The notes: generated by a model not told the origin, from the letters alone. DNA of 64,000 nt from an uncultured Clostridia bacterium (GCA_947631915.1 CANRNC010000006.1:20754-84753); one strand, 5' to 3'; shown: positions 35,024 through 46,500, counted from the stretch's first letter. Translations and numbers: made by a program.

Positions 35024-36184
35024 TCATGTTTTTTGATATCGTGATATATTCAATAAAATTCCTACTGCACATAATAAAATTAGTAATGCAGTTCCTCCAT
35101 AACTAAAAAATGGTAGAGGCATTCCTGTGTTTGGCATTGATGATGTAACAACTGCTATATTTATAATAGCTTGCAATCCCACTAAAGATGTTATTCCTAC
35201 TGCAATTAAACTTCCAAATGAGTCTGGAGCTTTCATTGCAATTAGTACTCCTCTCCAAATAAATATTCCAAATAGTATAATTACACCTAAACATCCTATA
35301 AAACCTAACTCTTCTGCTATAACAGAAAAGATAAAGTCATTCTGTGGTTCTGGCAAGTACAAATATTTTTGCGTACTGTTACCTAACCCAACTCCAAATA
35401 ATCCTCCTGAACCTATTGCATATAAACTTTGAATTACTTGATAACCTGTATTTGTTGGATCAGCCCATGGATCAATGAAGGCAGTTAATCTTGCTAATCT
35501 ATAAGTACCTTTATCAAAATATTTTGCTAATACATATAATGCTGTTGCTCCGATACCTGCGATTGGAGTTCCTACAGTAATAAAATATCTCATTTTTGTT
35601 CCAGCCATTAGCATTAATATTACTACTATCATTATTATAATTACTGATGCACTTAAATGTGATTGTACAACTACTAATACTAATATTATTGGTGCTACAA
35701 GAAATAATGGATATATAAACCCTTTTAAAAATGTATGTAAATCCGCTTTATGATCTGTTAAATATTTTGCAAAAAATATTATCATTGCAATTTTCACTAA
35801 TTCTGATGGTTGAAATGTCGTAAATTTCAGATTTATCCATCTGTAAGCACCATTTGCCTCATATCCTAATCCTGGGATTTTTACTGCTAATAGTAGTAAT
35901 ATTGATCCAAAATACATTAATTTATAATATTTCGCCCATTTTCTATAATCTATTTTTGAGATAAATAGCATAGCTACTACCCCTATGCAAGCACTTATCG
36001 CTTGAGTTCTTACATATACATAACTGCTTCTACCTTCTGATATAGCTGATGGAGAACTTGCAGATAGTACCATTATTAGACCAAATCCAAGCATAACTAA
36101 TACTGTTATGAATAAAATGAAATCAAATTTGCCTTGATTAGTTTTATTATTTGGCTTTGCCATCCTACTATCATTCCTTTCCAT
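35024..36184 (-). CDS. ftsW: Lipid II polymerase of the SEDS family (FtsW)
   Basis: About ten membrane segments. SEDS signatures are GLIMVLSASSP at the first segment, FQPSELVKIAMIIFFAKYL, VVQSHLSASVI, GAYRWINL and the C-terminal PNTGMPLPFFSYGGTALL. Position within the mur cluster identifies it as FtsW and not RodA or SpoVE, although SpoVE in Bacillus occupies this same slot beside murG, so a sporulation role remains possible. 386 residues. The start may be 21 bases further in (MAKPNNK), since the ribosome-binding sites favour neither clearly. Confidence 0.93.
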   Translation of the reverse strand: MERNDSRMAKPNNKTNQGKFDFILFITVLVMLGFGLIMVLSASSPSAISEGRSSYVYVRTQAISACIGVVAMLFISKIDYRKWAKYYKLMYFGSILLLLAVKIPGLGYEANGAYRWINLKFTTFQPSELVKIAMIIFFAKYLTDHKADLHTFLKGFIYPLFLVAPIILVLVVVQSHLSASVIIIMIVVILMLMAGTKMRYFITVGTPIAGIGATALYVLAKYFDKGTYRLARLTAFIDPWADPTNTGYQVIQSLYAIGSGGLFGVGLGNSTQKYLYLPEPQNDFIFSVIAEELGFIGCLGVIILFGIFIWRGVLIAMKAPDSFGSLIAVGITSLVGLQAIINIAVVTSSMPNTGMPLPFFSYGGTALLILLCAVGILLNISRYQKT

Positions 36185-36191
36185 CTTTTCT

Positions 36192-37145
36192 TTAGACTAT
36201 TAGTATTCCAATTATGCAAGCTATTAATGTTATCAAACTAAACACTGAAACTACAGTGCTCTCTTTCCATCCACACAATTCAAAATGATGGTGCAATGGA
36301 GCCATTTTAAATATTCTATTTCCAGTTTTTCTAAAATATGACACCTGAATTATTACTGATAAAGTTTCTAATAAAGGTATTATTGCAATTACTATTAATA
36401 ATAGTGGCACTTTCAAATATAATGCCATTGCTACTATAACTCCTCCTAATAGTAATGAACCTGTATCTCCCATGAAAACCTTAGCTGGGTGTAAATTAAA
36501 CATTAAAAATCCTAAACAAGCACCACTAACTAAACTTCCAAATAATGCAACTTCTGTCTCACCTTTAAGAATTCCTATAACTGTTAGACATGCGATTATT
36601 ATCATTGATACACTAGTGGATAATCCATCTATACCATCAGTCAAGTTGACAGCATTTGTTGTAGCTAACATTGTACATATCGCAAATGGTATAAAAATAA
36701 GTGTCGGTATTTTCACATATTTATCAATTATTGGTATCAAGGTGTCTGTACCTATTTCTTCATTATTAGCTAGAATAAGTGCATAAATAACTGATATTAT
36801 AAGTAATCCCAACATTTTCATTGATGGGCTTATTCCTTTTGTATTTTGATATTTTAATTTTGTTGAATCATCTATGCATCCAATTAAACCAAATCCTAAT
36901 GATACAACTATCAATGGGATAACTTCATTAACTTTTATTGATAAGAATATTCCTACAATAATAATTGTTAATGCAATTATTATTCCTCCCATTGTAGGTG
37001 TTCCTTGCTTTTGTAAATGACTTACTGGTCCTTCTTTTCTTTCTATTTGACCTACTTTTAGTTTTTTTAATATCGGTATTATAATAATTGAAAGTACTAC
37101 TGTAATGCAAAATGATACAACTAGTATCTTTAATTCCGATTCCAT
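36192..37145 (-). CDS. mraY: Phospho-MurNAc-pentapeptide transferase (MraY)
   Basis: Forms lipid I on undecaprenyl phosphate. Ten membrane segments. KEGPVSHLQKQGTPTMGG, the aspartates of CIDDSTK, NAVNLTDGIDGLS, FNLHPAKVFMGDTGSL and the basic loop MAPLHHHFELCGWKE are all present. 317 residues, normal. Two bases separate it from murE and seven from ftsW, so it is cotranscribed. Confidence 0.98.
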   Translation of the reverse strand: MESELKILVVSFCITVVLSIIIIPILKKLKVGQIERKEGPVSHLQKQGTPTMGGIIIALTIIIVGIFLSIKVNEVIPLIVVSLGFGLIGCIDDSTKLKYQNTKGISPSMKMLGLLIISVIYALILANNEEIGTDTLIPIIDKYVKIPTLIFIPFAICTMLATTNAVNLTDGIDGLSTSVSMIIIACLTVIGILKGETEVALFGSLVSGACLGFLMFNLHPAKVFMGDTGSLLLGGVIVAMALYLKVPLLLIVIAIIPLLETLSVIIQVSYFRKTGNRIFKMAPLHHHFELCGWKESTVVSVFSLITLIACIIGILIV

Positions 37146-37147
37146 TT

Positions 37148-38623
37148 TTATTTTTTCTCCATTCCATCTATTATTTCATTTACAATTATTCTTTCATCAA
37201 ATGGATATTTCTCATGATTTATCTCTTGATATGGTTCATGTCCTTTTCCAGCAAGGACAATCATATCATTTTTATTTGCCATGCTAATTGCTTTTTTTAT
37301 TGCTTCATATCTATCTACTATACATTCATATTTACCTTTTGTTGTTTTTATTCCTTCTTCTATTTGTTTTACAATTTTTTCTGGATCTTCAGTTCTTGGA
37401 TTATCAGAAGTAATTATTGTGTAATTTGCTACTCTTCCTGATATTTCTCCCATCATAGGACGTTTTCCGGGATCTCTATCTCCTCCACACCCAAAAACAG
37501 AGATTACTCTTCCTCTTGTATATGCTGAAACAGCTAATAATATGCTTTCTAAACTCTTTGGTGAATGAGCATAATCTATCATTATTGTAAGATCTTTTTT
37601 ATTGGGTACTAATTCACTTCTTCCTGGAACTTTTATATCCACCAATGCTTCTTTAATATTTTCAACTGTTACATCAAATTTTTGACATACACATATTGCT
37701 GCAAGTGCATTGTAAACACTAAATCTACCAGGTATTCCTACTTTAATTCTTTCATTTTTTCCATAAATTTTTTCTTTAAAATCTGAATATGAATTTGTTA
37801 TTGTAATATCTTTCGCAATATTATCTGATGTATTATCAATTCCATAGGTTTTAATTTCACATTTAGCTTCGTGTATAACCTTTTGTCCATATAAATCATC
37901 TGAATTTACAAATGCAACATCACATACATCAAATAATTTTAGCTTTGAATTAAAATAATCTTCCATACTTGGATGTTCTTTTTCACTAATATGATCTTCT
38001 GAAAGATTTGTAAATACGCCAATATCAAAATGCAATCCATATACTCTATTTAATTTTAAACTTTGTGAAGATACTTCCATAACTGCTACTTCACAGTTTT
38101 CGTCTACCATCATTTTTAATAACTCGTATAAATGTATACTATCAGGCGTTGTCCTATCTGAATCCTCAATTTTCTTATCATTTATGTAAGATGCCACAGT
38201 CCCTATAAGTCCTACCTTTTTGCCTTGCTTTTGTAAAATTTCTTTTATCATAAATGTAGTAGTTGTTTTTCCTTTTGTTCCTGTAACTCCAACTAACTTT
38301 AATCTCTTTTCGGGATTTCCAAAAAAGTTTGATGCACATAAGGCTTGTGCAATTCTTGTATCAGGTACCATTAGTATAGTTATGTCATCGTTTTGTGCTA
38401 TTTTTCTATAATCATATCCTTCTTGTATCATTATTACATTAGCACCATTTTCTATAGCATTTTCTATATATTGATGTCCATCTGTTTCAAAACCTTTTAT
38501 TGCTATAAACAATGACCCTTTAGTAGCTTCTTTTGAATTGCTTGTAATTTTCTTTATATCTATGTCTACATCGCCTTTTGCTTTAATTCCAGTGATTCCA
38601 CTTAAAATATTTCTTAAATTCAT
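37148..38623 (-). CDS. murE: UDP-MurNAc-L-Ala-D-Glu:meso-DAP ligase (MurE)
   Basis: Adds the third stem-peptide residue in cytoplasmic peptidoglycan synthesis. P-loop GTKGKTTT is near residues 115-122. The specificity motif DNPRTEDP, near 407-414, is the meso-diaminopimelate form. The late AGKGHEPYQ motif is present. 491 residues, full length. It is the first gene of murE-mraY-ftsW-murG with its own TTTACA-17-TATAAT promoter. The DNPR motif agrees with the DAP operon at the right end of the window. Confidence 0.98.
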   Translation of the reverse strand: MNLRNILSGITGIKAKGDVDIDIKKITSNSKEATKGSLFIAIKGFETDGHQYIENAIENGANVIMIQEGYDYRKIAQNDDITILMVPDTRIAQALCASNFFGNPEKRLKLVGVTGTKGKTTTTFMIKEILQKQGKKVGLIGTVASYINDKKIEDSDRTTPDSIHLYELLKMMVDENCEVAVMEVSSQSLKLNRVYGLHFDIGVFTNLSEDHISEKEHPSMEDYFNSKLKLFDVCDVAFVNSDDLYGQKVIHEAKCEIKTYGIDNTSDNIAKDITITNSYSDFKEKIYGKNERIKVGIPGRFSVYNALAAICVCQKFDVTVENIKEALVDIKVPGRSELVPNKKDLTIMIDYAHSPKSLESILLAVSAYTRGRVISVFGCGGDRDPGKRPMMGEISGRVANYTIITSDNPRTEDPEKIVKQIEEGIKTTKGKYECIVDRYEAIKKAISMANKNDMIVLAGKGHEPYQEINHEKYPFDERIIVNEIIDGMEKK

Positions 38624-38674
38624 AGATTTTTATTCTCTCCTTCCATAATATAATTATATTATAGGTCATTGTAT

Positions 38675-38703
38675 ATTATATAATTCTTTCTAATTTTTGT
38701 AAA
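38675..38703 (-). promoter_or_regulatory. Sigma-A promoter for the mur cluster
   Basis: TTTACA (38698-38703), 17 bases, TATAAT (38675-38680) on the minus strand, about 50 bases before murE. Confidence 0.65.
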
Positions 38704-38739
38704 GAAAATTAAATATAAATTTTAAATTTTAATATAAAC

Positions 38740-38788
38740 AAGGACGAAGATAATTGATAACCTAAAATTATCAATTATCTTCGTCCTT
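38740..38788. terminator. Strong terminator upstream of murE
   Basis: A perfect 21-base stem beginning AAGGACGAAGATAATTGATA with a seven-base loop (CCTAAAA), 15 bases after the stop of the 38804 gene. It separates that gene from the mur cluster. Confidence 0.9.
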
Positions 38789-38803
38789 ATTAGTGCACAA
38801 AAA

Positions 38804-39190
38804 CTATTTTTCATATACACATGTAATTTCATAATAACTTACATTTGAAAATCTATAATCTATTTGAAAATCTCTGATTTCTCCACTAGCCAAATTATTA
38901 ATTTCTAAATATTTTGTACCTAAATTTACATCTCTTTTTGAAAATAAATCAATTTTTATATATATTCTATCGATATCGTTTTCTAAATTGTTTTTTATTG
39001 TTCCTTTTGCATAACCATTTACGTCTGTTGTTTTTACTTCTGTCATAGTTATTTCTGGTGCAGTTATTTTTACTTTTCCCGATATATTGTTATATGTACT
39101 TTTCAATCCAATTTTTATTATATAGTTCGAAAATATTGCAAATACAACTATTAATATCCCATAAAAAGCAACTTGTTTAACTCTCGCCAT
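38804..39190 (-). CDS. Single-pass membrane protein with FxLYD-like domain, unknown function
   Basis: 128 residues. One N-terminal membrane segment (about 8-26, AFYGILIVVFAIFSNYIIKI), then an extracellular immunoglobulin-like beta domain. GYAKGTIKNNLENDIDRIYIKIDLFSKRD and LASGEIRDFQIDYRF follow the pattern of the FxLYD type (small Ig-like domains with DxG-type turns). No enzyme motif. It is monocistronic, bounded by a strong terminator and by the purH regulatory region on the other side. Confidence 0.6.
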   Translation of the reverse strand: MARVKQVAFYGILIVVFAIFSNYIIKIGLKSTYNNISGKVKITAPEITMTEVKTTDVNGYAKGTIKNNLENDIDRIYIKIDLFSKRDVNLGTKYLEINNLASGEIRDFQIDYRFSNVSYYEITCVYEK

Positions 39191-39336
39191 AATATCATTC
39201 CTCTCATCTTACAAATAAATAATTCTTCTTATATATTAGAAGAAATTTTTTATTATATACGTTTATTATAACATATTTATCTAAATATGTAAACTTTTTG
39301 TATAAATTGATTCATACTATAATTTATTGGTTACAA

Positions 39337-39349
39337 TGTGTATACATTT
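39337..39349. promoter_or_regulatory. TGTATACA palindrome upstream of purH
   Basis: The 13-mer TGTGTATACATTT, containing the palindrome TGTATACA, lies about 55 bases before the purH promoter. The identical 13-mer is found upstream of tyrS-purL. A possible operator; the factor is unknown. Confidence 0.3.
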
Positions 39350-39402
39350 TATAATGCAATTCAATCTATTATTAGGCTAATTCGATAAATTATGTTTTTT
39401 TG

Positions 39403-39430
39403 TTGCAAATTCTGAAATAACTGATATAAT
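39403..39430 (+). promoter_or_regulatory. Sigma-A promoter for purH
   Basis: TTGCAA (39403-39408), 16 bases, TATAAT (39425-39430), 44 bases before the ATG. No purine-riboswitch structure was seen in the short leader. Confidence 0.6.
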
Positions 39431-39473
39431 GTAATAGTTAGAAATTAATATAATTAATTGAAAGGATGATATT

Positions 39474-41024
39474 ATGAAAGCACTAATTAGCGTATCTGAT
39501 AAAACAGGTATTGTTGAATTTGCAAAAGAATTAGAAAATCTTGGCATAGAAATAATTTCAACAGGTGGAACTTATAAAAAATTAAAAGATGAAGGTTTGA
39601 AAGTTACTGAAATTTCTGAACTTACAGGTTTTCCTGAATGCTTAGATGGAAGAGTAAAAACTTTACATCCTAAAGTTCATGCTGGAATATTAGCTATGCG
39701 TTCTAAAGAAACACATATGCAACAATTAAAAGATCTAGGAATAGATACTATTGACTTTGTGGTTGTAAATTTATATCCATTTAAAGCAACCATTTTAAAA
39801 GACAATGTATCACGTGAGGAATGTGTTGAAAATATTGACATCGGTGGTCCCACAATGTTACGTAGTGCTGCTAAAAATTATCAAGATGTTTCTGTTATTA
39901 CAGATCCTGCTGATTATGAAATAGTATTAAACGAATTAAAAACTAAAGGACAAGTTAGTCTTGATACTAAATTCTATTTAATGAATAAAGTATTTGAACA
40001 TACTGCAAATTATGATGCAATGATTTGTAATTACTTAAAAAATGAAAGAAAAGATACCTCTTTCCCACAAGAATTAACTTTAACTTATGAAAAAGTACAA
40101 GATATGAGATACGGTGAAAATCCTCATCAATTGGGTGCTTTATATAAAGAAATTGGAAAATGCACTGGTTCTTTAACTGTAGCAAAACAATTAAATGGAA
40201 AGGAATTATCTTTTAATAATATAAATGATACTAATGGTGCTTTAGAATTATTAAAAGAATTTGATGAACCAACTGTAGTAGCGTGTAAACATGGAAACCC
40301 TTGTGGTGTTGGAAGCGATAAAGAAAGTATTTATGAAGCTTGGAAAAAAGCTTTTAATGCAGATAAAACTTCAATATTCGGTGGTATAGTTACAATAAAT
40401 CGTGAAGTTACTGTAGAATTAGCTACAGAGATGAAAGAAATCTTTTTGGAAGTAATTGTTGCTCCATCTTTTGAGCCAGAGGCTTTAGAATTATTAAAAA
40501 CTAAAAAGAATTTAAGAATACTAGAATTACCTGATATAACAGTTAAACAACCTGAAGGAAGCTATGATATTAAAAAAATTAATGGTGGTATTATAGTTCA
40601 AACAATAGATTCTAAATTATTAGATGAATATACAGTTGTAACAGATAAAAAACCAACTGAAAAAGAGTTAGAAGATATGATGTTCGCCTGGAAAGTTGTA
40701 AAATATGTTAAATCAAATGGTATCGCAATTGCTAAAGATAAACAAACATTAGGAATCGGTCCTGGACAAGTAAATAGAATCTGGGCAACAAAACAATGTT
40801 TTGAACATGCAGAAGAACTTATAGCCCCTGGAGTAACTAAAGGTGCTGTTCTTGCATCTGATGCATTTTTCCCATTTGATGATTGCGTTGAAGCTGCTCA
40901 TCAAGCAGGAATAACAGCAATTATTCAACCAGGTGGATCAGTTCGTGATCAAGACTCTATCGACAAATGTAACAAGTATGGAATAACAATGATATTCACA
41001 GGAATGAGACATTTTAGACATTAA
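39474..41024 (+). CDS. purH: Bifunctional AICAR formyltransferase/IMP cyclohydrolase
   Basis: Catalyses the last two steps of IMP synthesis. The N-terminal cyclohydrolase domain ([45 protein letters not shown]) is followed by the formyltransferase domain ([44 protein letters not shown]). 516 residues, normal. GAAAGGA precedes the ATG. It is monocistronic and ends at a dispersed palindrome. purL lies 4 kb away in another transcript. Confidence 0.98.
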   Translation: MKALISVSDKTGIVEFAKELENLGIEIISTGGTYKKLKDEGLKVTEISELTGFPECLDGRVKTLHPKVHAGILAMRSKETHMQQLKDLGIDTIDFVVVNLYPFKATILKDNVSREECVENIDIGGPTMLRSAAKNYQDVSVITDPADYEIVLNELKTKGQVSLDTKFYLMNKVFEHTANYDAMICNYLKNERKDTSFPQELTLTYEKVQDMRYGENPHQLGALYKEIGKCTGSLTVAKQLNGKELSFNNINDTNGALELLKEFDEPTVVACKHGNPCGVGSDKESIYEAWKKAFNADKTSIFGGIVTINREVTVELATEMKEIFLEVIVAPSFEPEALELLKTKKNLRILELPDITVKQPEGSYDIKKINGGIIVQTIDSKLLDEYTVVTDKKPTEKELEDMMFAWKVVKYVKSNGIAIAKDKQTLGIGPGQVNRIWATKQCFEHAEELIAPGVTKGAVLASDAFFPFDDCVEAAHQAGITAIIQPGGSVRDQDSIDKCNKYGITMIFTGMRHFRH

Positions 41025-41037
41025 TATAAAAGATAAA

Positions 41038-41056
41038 GGGCACATGCAATGTGCCC
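41038..41056. repeat. Dispersed palindrome, copy 5
   Basis: GGGCACAT, loop GCA, ATGTGCCC, followed by CTAC and a T-tract. It lies 14 bases after the purH stop and can serve as its terminator. Confidence 0.85.
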
Positions 41057-41086
41057 CTACTTTTTTATATTAATGGATAAATAATT

Positions 41087-42487
41087 TTATCGTACAATAT
41101 TCATTATCTCTTTTTTTAGTTCTACTTTTTTATCTTGTTGTTTTGGCTTATTTTTGTTACTCTGTTTATCTTCTTGATTCAATGAATTTACATCTACTTT
41201 AAATTTGTCTATTTTTCTTTCTATTAATAAATCTTCAGCTAAACATGTAAAAACTTGTGTAGCATTTTCTATAGATTCTTTTGTTGTAGATTCATTTGGA
41301 TTATGGCTTCCTTCAGTTGATGGTATAAATATCATTGTTTTTTTACGTGCTGGGATATATCCTGTATCTTGACCTGGATATGAAGGCATTTTATAATAAT
41401 TAATATTCAACTCCTCACATATTCCCTCTATTTTTGAATTTAATTTTTTACTAGTTATTGCAGGACTTCCTGTTGATACTGTTTCTTCAGTTATCTCTGT
41501 TTTAAATTTCTTATAAGCCTTCTCTTTAATTTTCCTAAATTCTTCTAATGCATTTTCAGAAGTATTTTCTCCTATAAGTCTGAAATCTATTGCTCCCCTT
41601 GCTTCTGGTGCTATTTGATTAAGACTTCCTTTATCATCTATAGTACTCATTATAAGCTGACTTGCTCTTCCTAAACCTTCTTTTTCCCATTTTTTACCTA
41701 ATTTTCTCACCTTTAATCCTATATACCCTACTGTATCTGCAGGATTACGTCTTTTTTTCATAGGAGTTGATCCCGAATGATTTGTTTCTCCTTTCACATT
41801 ATATTTAAGTCTAAAAGCTGAACCTACAGAATCTATTATACCAATAGTAGGTTCTCCTGTTTTTTTAGCTTTCTTATATAATGATTCATATTGTTCAATA
41901 TGTGCTTCTAATGAGTAATCAACTTCATCAAAAATTCTTTCTACTTCTTCTATTCCTCGTACATGTTCTTTTAAATACTCTCTTGCCTTATCTATTTCAC
42001 TTTTTAATGTAATAATTTCTCCTCGTTCTTGTGCTTTTTTATCAAAATATTTTTCAAAATCATCTTCACTTAATTTTTTACTTAAATATTTACTACCTAC
42101 ACATGCATTTCCAAATCTACTAGACTCTTCACAAGCATATATAACTACTTTTAAAATTCCATTACAGTTTTTTCTTCTAATCATTTCCTCTGTCGTCTGC
42201 AATGCAACAATAACTCCTACTGGTCCATCATATTGTCCTCCATTATAAACAGAGTCTGTATGTGAACCCATTGCAAAAGTTTTTGTAGGGTTATTTCCTA
42301 GTTCGATAGTACCACAAATGTTGCCAGCTTTATCTATAGTTATTTTCATGCCTAACTCTTGCATTTTATTTATCACTTTTACTTTATACTCTAAATCTGC
42401 TTCTGTATATGCCAACCTATTAATTGGTTCTTTTGAGTCAAAATTAAAAAAATCTTGTAATTTTACTATTCTGTCATTTTCTTTCAT
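41087..42487 (-). CDS. M20 family hydantoinase/carbamoylase-type amidase
   Basis: 466 residues of the Zn-dependent allantoate amidohydrolase/N-carbamoyl-amino-acid amidase group. Metal ligands are visible: GSHTDSVYNGG, QYDGPVG, EESSRFG, EAHIEQ, and the final GSHNPNE. The substrate is not decided by sequence. The C-terminal 40 residues are Lys/Gln-rich and beyond the family's usual end. Neither neighbour is related to purine degradation, although purH is convergent. Confidence 0.88.
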   Translation of the reverse strand: MKENDRIVKLQDFFNFDSKEPINRLAYTEADLEYKVKVINKMQELGMKITIDKAGNICGTIELGNNPTKTFAMGSHTDSVYNGGQYDGPVGVIVALQTTEEMIRRKNCNGILKVVIYACEESSRFGNACVGSKYLSKKLSEDDFEKYFDKKAQERGEIITLKSEIDKAREYLKEHVRGIEEVERIFDEVDYSLEAHIEQYESLYKKAKKTGEPTIGIIDSVGSAFRLKYNVKGETNHSGSTPMKKRRNPADTVGYIGLKVRKLGKKWEKEGLGRASQLIMSTIDDKGSLNQIAPEARGAIDFRLIGENTSENALEEFRKIKEKAYKKFKTEITEETVSTGSPAITSKKLNSKIEGICEELNINYYKMPSYPGQDTGYIPARKKTMIFIPSTEGSHNPNESTTKESIENATQVFTCLAEDLLIERKIDKFKVDVNSLNQEDKQSNKNKPKQQDKKVELKKEIMNIVR

Positions 42488-42607
42488 AACTATGCTCCTT
42501 TATAATTTTATTAAACAACTCTAATATTGTATCATATTATGTTTACTTTTTCAATATTCAATTATATTTTTTTATTTAAAATAAAAAAATAACTTAAAAC
42601 AAATGAA

Positions 42608-42624
42608 GAGAGTTTTTAACTCCC
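42608..42624 (-). terminator. Possible terminator after the coiled-coil gene
   Basis: GAGAGTT/AACTCCC stem with one mismatch and a three-base loop, about 20 bases past the stop at 42645. It is weak. Confidence 0.4.
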
Positions 42625-42644
42625 TCCATCTGCTCAAATATATA

Positions 42645-43412
42645 TTATTCCAAAATAGGCGGTAAACTTTCTCTATTGTTTGTTTTATTTCTATCATCTT
42701 CTATACTTTCAATAAACTGCTTTGCGTTTTCACTTTGTTCTTCAAGACTAATCCCTGCATAAAGAGATTCTCTAAAAGAATCTTCCTTACTTTTAGTTGC
42801 TTCTGATAAAAATAAATTATACTTTTGTTTTAGTTTATCTTGCAAATTATCTGCATCAATATCAAAGATATCTTCCATTTCTTCGTCTCTTCTGTGTACT
42901 CTTCTTGCTAAATCAGTAATTTCTTCATTTATTTCATCTATTTGTCTTTCACTAAATCCTCTATCTTCTAAAATTCTAGTTTGACGTAATCTGATATTTC
43001 TTAATGCTTCATCTAATCCATCTAAAACAATATCTATCGTTCTTGAGTTATTTTTTCCTATTTGAGCGAGTTCATCCATATGTATATCTCCTCTAGCTCT
43101 CAACTCATCATTGCTATACCCTTGTTCTAAATCTCTTTGTACTGAATTTAAAACATCTGTTAATTGTTCTAGTTGTGAATCGATTCTTTTCATTCCTGCA
43201 TTATTTAAAGTTGATTTTATTTGACTAAATTCACTATCACAAAACATTTCTATTGTAGAATTATTACATCTATATTCATCAAATATTGTTGTTAACTGTT
43301 CAAATACATTTTTAACTATTCTTTGAATATCATCTGGAATTCCCTCTCTATAGCTAATTGTATTTATCATCTCTCTTCTTAACTCTTCAAATAATTCTTC
43401 TTTTGTTTCCAT
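42645..43412 (-). CDS. Coiled-coil protein of unknown function
   Basis: About 255 residues from ATG 43412 behind GAGGTGA; a nine-base longer GTG start is less likely. Almost entirely helical and charged, with heptad-like stretches (residues 80-160 and 165-195). No transmembrane segment or cysteine cluster; a single Cys occurs in EMFCDSEF. The C-terminus, NNRESLPPILE, is Pro-ended. I cannot name the family. A free-standing gene between two dispersed palindromes. Confidence 0.65.
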   Translation of the reverse strand: METKEELFEELRREMINTISYREGIPDDIQRIVKNVFEQLTTIFDEYRCNNSTIEMFCDSEFSQIKSTLNNAGMKRIDSQLEQLTDVLNSVQRDLEQGYSNDELRARGDIHMDELAQIGKNNSRTIDIVLDGLDEALRNIRLRQTRILEDRGFSERQIDEINEEITDLARRVHRRDEEMEDIFDIDADNLQDKLKQKYNLFLSEATKSKEDSFRESLYAGISLEEQSENAKQFIESIEDDRNKTNNRESLPPILE

Positions 43413-43474
43413 AAAAATCACCTCATTTATTATAATTTTATCACAAAATTATAATTTGGTCAAATTTAAGAAAA

Positions 43475-43493
43475 GGACACATTAAATGTGCCC
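43475..43493. repeat. Dispersed palindrome, copy 6
   Basis: GGACACAT, loop TAA, ATGTGCCC, followed by CCTATA. One mismatch. Located in the gap between the coiled-coil gene and purL. Confidence 0.75.
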
Positions 43494-43568
43494 CTATATT
43501 CATTAAATATCTCTTTTAGAATTTGTTAATTTTTATCTACTTAATAAGAAACATACAATATTTCATTT

Positions 43569-46500
43569 TTACTTAAAGTATTCTATTCCTGATTCGAATA
43601 TTTTTTGGTCTTTATTTCCAGGTACATTCTGTAATACTCCGTTTGTATAACATCTTTCTGAATGTCCCATTTTTCCTAATATTCTTCCATCTTTGCTGGT
43701 TATTCCTTCAACAGCATATACAGAACCATTAGGATTATAATTTATATCGTAAGTTGCATTACCTTTTTCATCAACATATTGTGTAGCAACCTGTCCATTT
43801 TCTATTAATTCTTTCATAACATTATCACTTGCTACAAATCTTCCTTCTCCATGTGATATTGGGATTATAAATTCCTCGCCAAGTGCCACTTTGTTAAACC
43901 ATGGTGATAATTTTGAAACAACCTTTGTTTTAACTAGTTTTGATTGATGTCTTGCAATTTTATTGAAAGTTAAAGTTGGCATTTTATCATCCATTTCAAT
44001 TATATCGCCATAAGGAACTAATCCTAATTTTATTAATGCTTGGAAACCATTACATATTCCTAGCATTAGTCCATCCTGTTCATATAAATGTTTATGTATT
44101 AGTTCGCTTAATTTTGGATTTCTAAATATAGATGCTATAAACTTACCTGAACCGTCTGGCTCATCTCCTGCGCTAAATCCTCCCGGTATCATTATTATTT
44201 GTGCTTCGCTTATTTGTTTTGCAAATTCCTCTATTGACTCTTGTATATCATTTTCTTTTGTATTTTTAAATATACTAACATTGGCAATTCCTCCAGCGTC
44301 TTCAAAGGCTTTTGCAAGGTCATATTCACAATTTGTTCCCGGAAATACTGGTATAAACACTTTAGGTTTGGCTATTTTATTTTTTGCAATTAATACTGAT
44401 TTCTTATTAGATATAATATTTATATCTTTATCTTGTTTTATTTCTTCTGTTTTTGTTGGAAATACTTTTTCTAATGGCTCTTCCCATAGTTTGATTAATT
44501 CATCAATATCAAATTTAACATTGTTATTTACTTTAATTTCCTTATTTTCTGTTGTTGTTCCTAATGATATAAATTTACTATTTTGAACATCTTTACTTAG
44601 TTCTATTATGAATGCCCCATATAATGGCATAAATAATTCTTGTGCATTTTCAAAATTAAACCCTATTTTATTACCAATACACATTTTTGTTATAGCATCT
44701 GCAATTCCACCATTTCTTACAGTTCTTATAGATAACACTTTACCTTGTTGAATTAAATTATGAATTAATTCATAATTTTCTTTTAAATCTTCAAAATCTG
44801 GTAAGTAATCTTTATCCATCTTTGTTTTTAATAATACAACTTTAGAATTTGTCTTTTTAAATGCACTTGATATTACTTTTTTTGTATCTACTGTTCCTAC
44901 ACAGAAGGAAACAAGTGTTGGAGGTACATCTAATTCATTATAGCTTCCAGACATACTATCTTTACCACCTATAGCTGCTATTTGTAGTTTTTCTTGAACT
45001 AAATATGCTCCTAATAATGCTGAAAGTGGTTTTCCCCATCTATTTTCATTATTTCCTAATTTTTCAAAATATTCTTGTAAAGTTAGCCAAGCATTCTTAT
45101 AATCTCCACCTAGAGCAACATATTTTGAAACAGATTCTATTATTGCAAAAACTGCTCCATGAAATGGACTCCAACTAGCTATTTCTGGATTATATCCATA
45201 AGTCATAATTGTTCCTGTATCTGTGTATCCATTTAAAGTTGGTATTCTAGCTACCATTCCTTCTTCTGGTGTTAATTGCTCTTTTCCTCCAAACGGCATA
45301 AGTACTGTTCCTGCTCCTATTGTGCTATCAAATCTCTCGACTAGTCCCTTTTGTGAGCAACAATTTAAGTCTGTTATAGTTTTTATCCAGTCATTTTTTA
45401 TATCTTTTGACTCTTGTCTATTAAAATATGATTTAGAATAATCCGGTTTCATTACAGTTGCATTTGCACTACGCTTTGCTCCATTTGTATTCAAAAATTC
45501 ACGACTTACATCTATTATTGCCTTTCCTCTCCAATACATCTTTACTCTAGGTTCTTCTACTACATCTGCAACTATTGTAGCTTCCAAATTTTCTGCTTCT
45601 GCAAGTTTTATAAATTTATCTGCATTTTCGCTTGCAACCACAACCGCCATTCTTTCTTGAGATTCTGAAATAGCCAATTCTGTTCCATCTAGACCCTCAT
45701 ATTTTTTAGGAACTTTATCAAGATTAACAACTAATCCATCTGCTAATTCTCCAACTGCTACTGAAACCCCTCCTGCTCCAAAATCATTACATCTTTTTAT
45801 CAATTTTGTAACTTCAGGATTTCTAAATAATCTTTGTATTTTTCTTTCTTCTGGTGCATTTCCCTTCTGTACTTCTGCACCACAAGTTTCAAGTGAACTA
45901 CTATTTTGTGCTTTTGAAGAACCTGTAGCCCCACCGCAACCATCTCTTCCTGTTTTTCCACCAAGTAAGATTACTTTGTCTCCTGGAATTGGTGTAGTTC
46001 TAACAACATTTTCAGCAGGTGCTGCTGCAATTAATGCACCAACTTCTAATCTTTTTGCTACATATCCCTCATTATATATCTCATAAACTCCTCCTGTAGC
46101 AAGTCCTATTTGGTTTCCATATGAACTATAACCACGTGCTGCCTCATTTGTTAATTTCTTTTGAGGTAATTTGTTTGGTAAAGTTTCATCTACTGATTTT
46201 CTAGGATCTCCGCATCCTGTTACTCTCATTGCCTGATATACATAAGTTCTTCCTGATAATGGATCACGTATTGCTCCTCCAAGACAAGTTGCTGCACCAC
46301 CAAAAGGCTCAATTTCTGTTGGATGGTTATGTGTCTCATTTTTAAACATTATTAGATACTCTTCTGGTTTACCATCTACTAATATATTTGCTTTAATACT
46401 ACAAGCATTTATTTCTTCTGATTCGTCTAAATTTTTTAATACTCCATTTTTCTTTAATTCTTTTACAGCAACTGTTGCTATATCCATTAAACAAATGTCT

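Noticed and set aside
39191..39473. Purine riboswitch before purH
   Set aside because: The region is AT-rich with a simple promoter; no purine aptamer core was seen.
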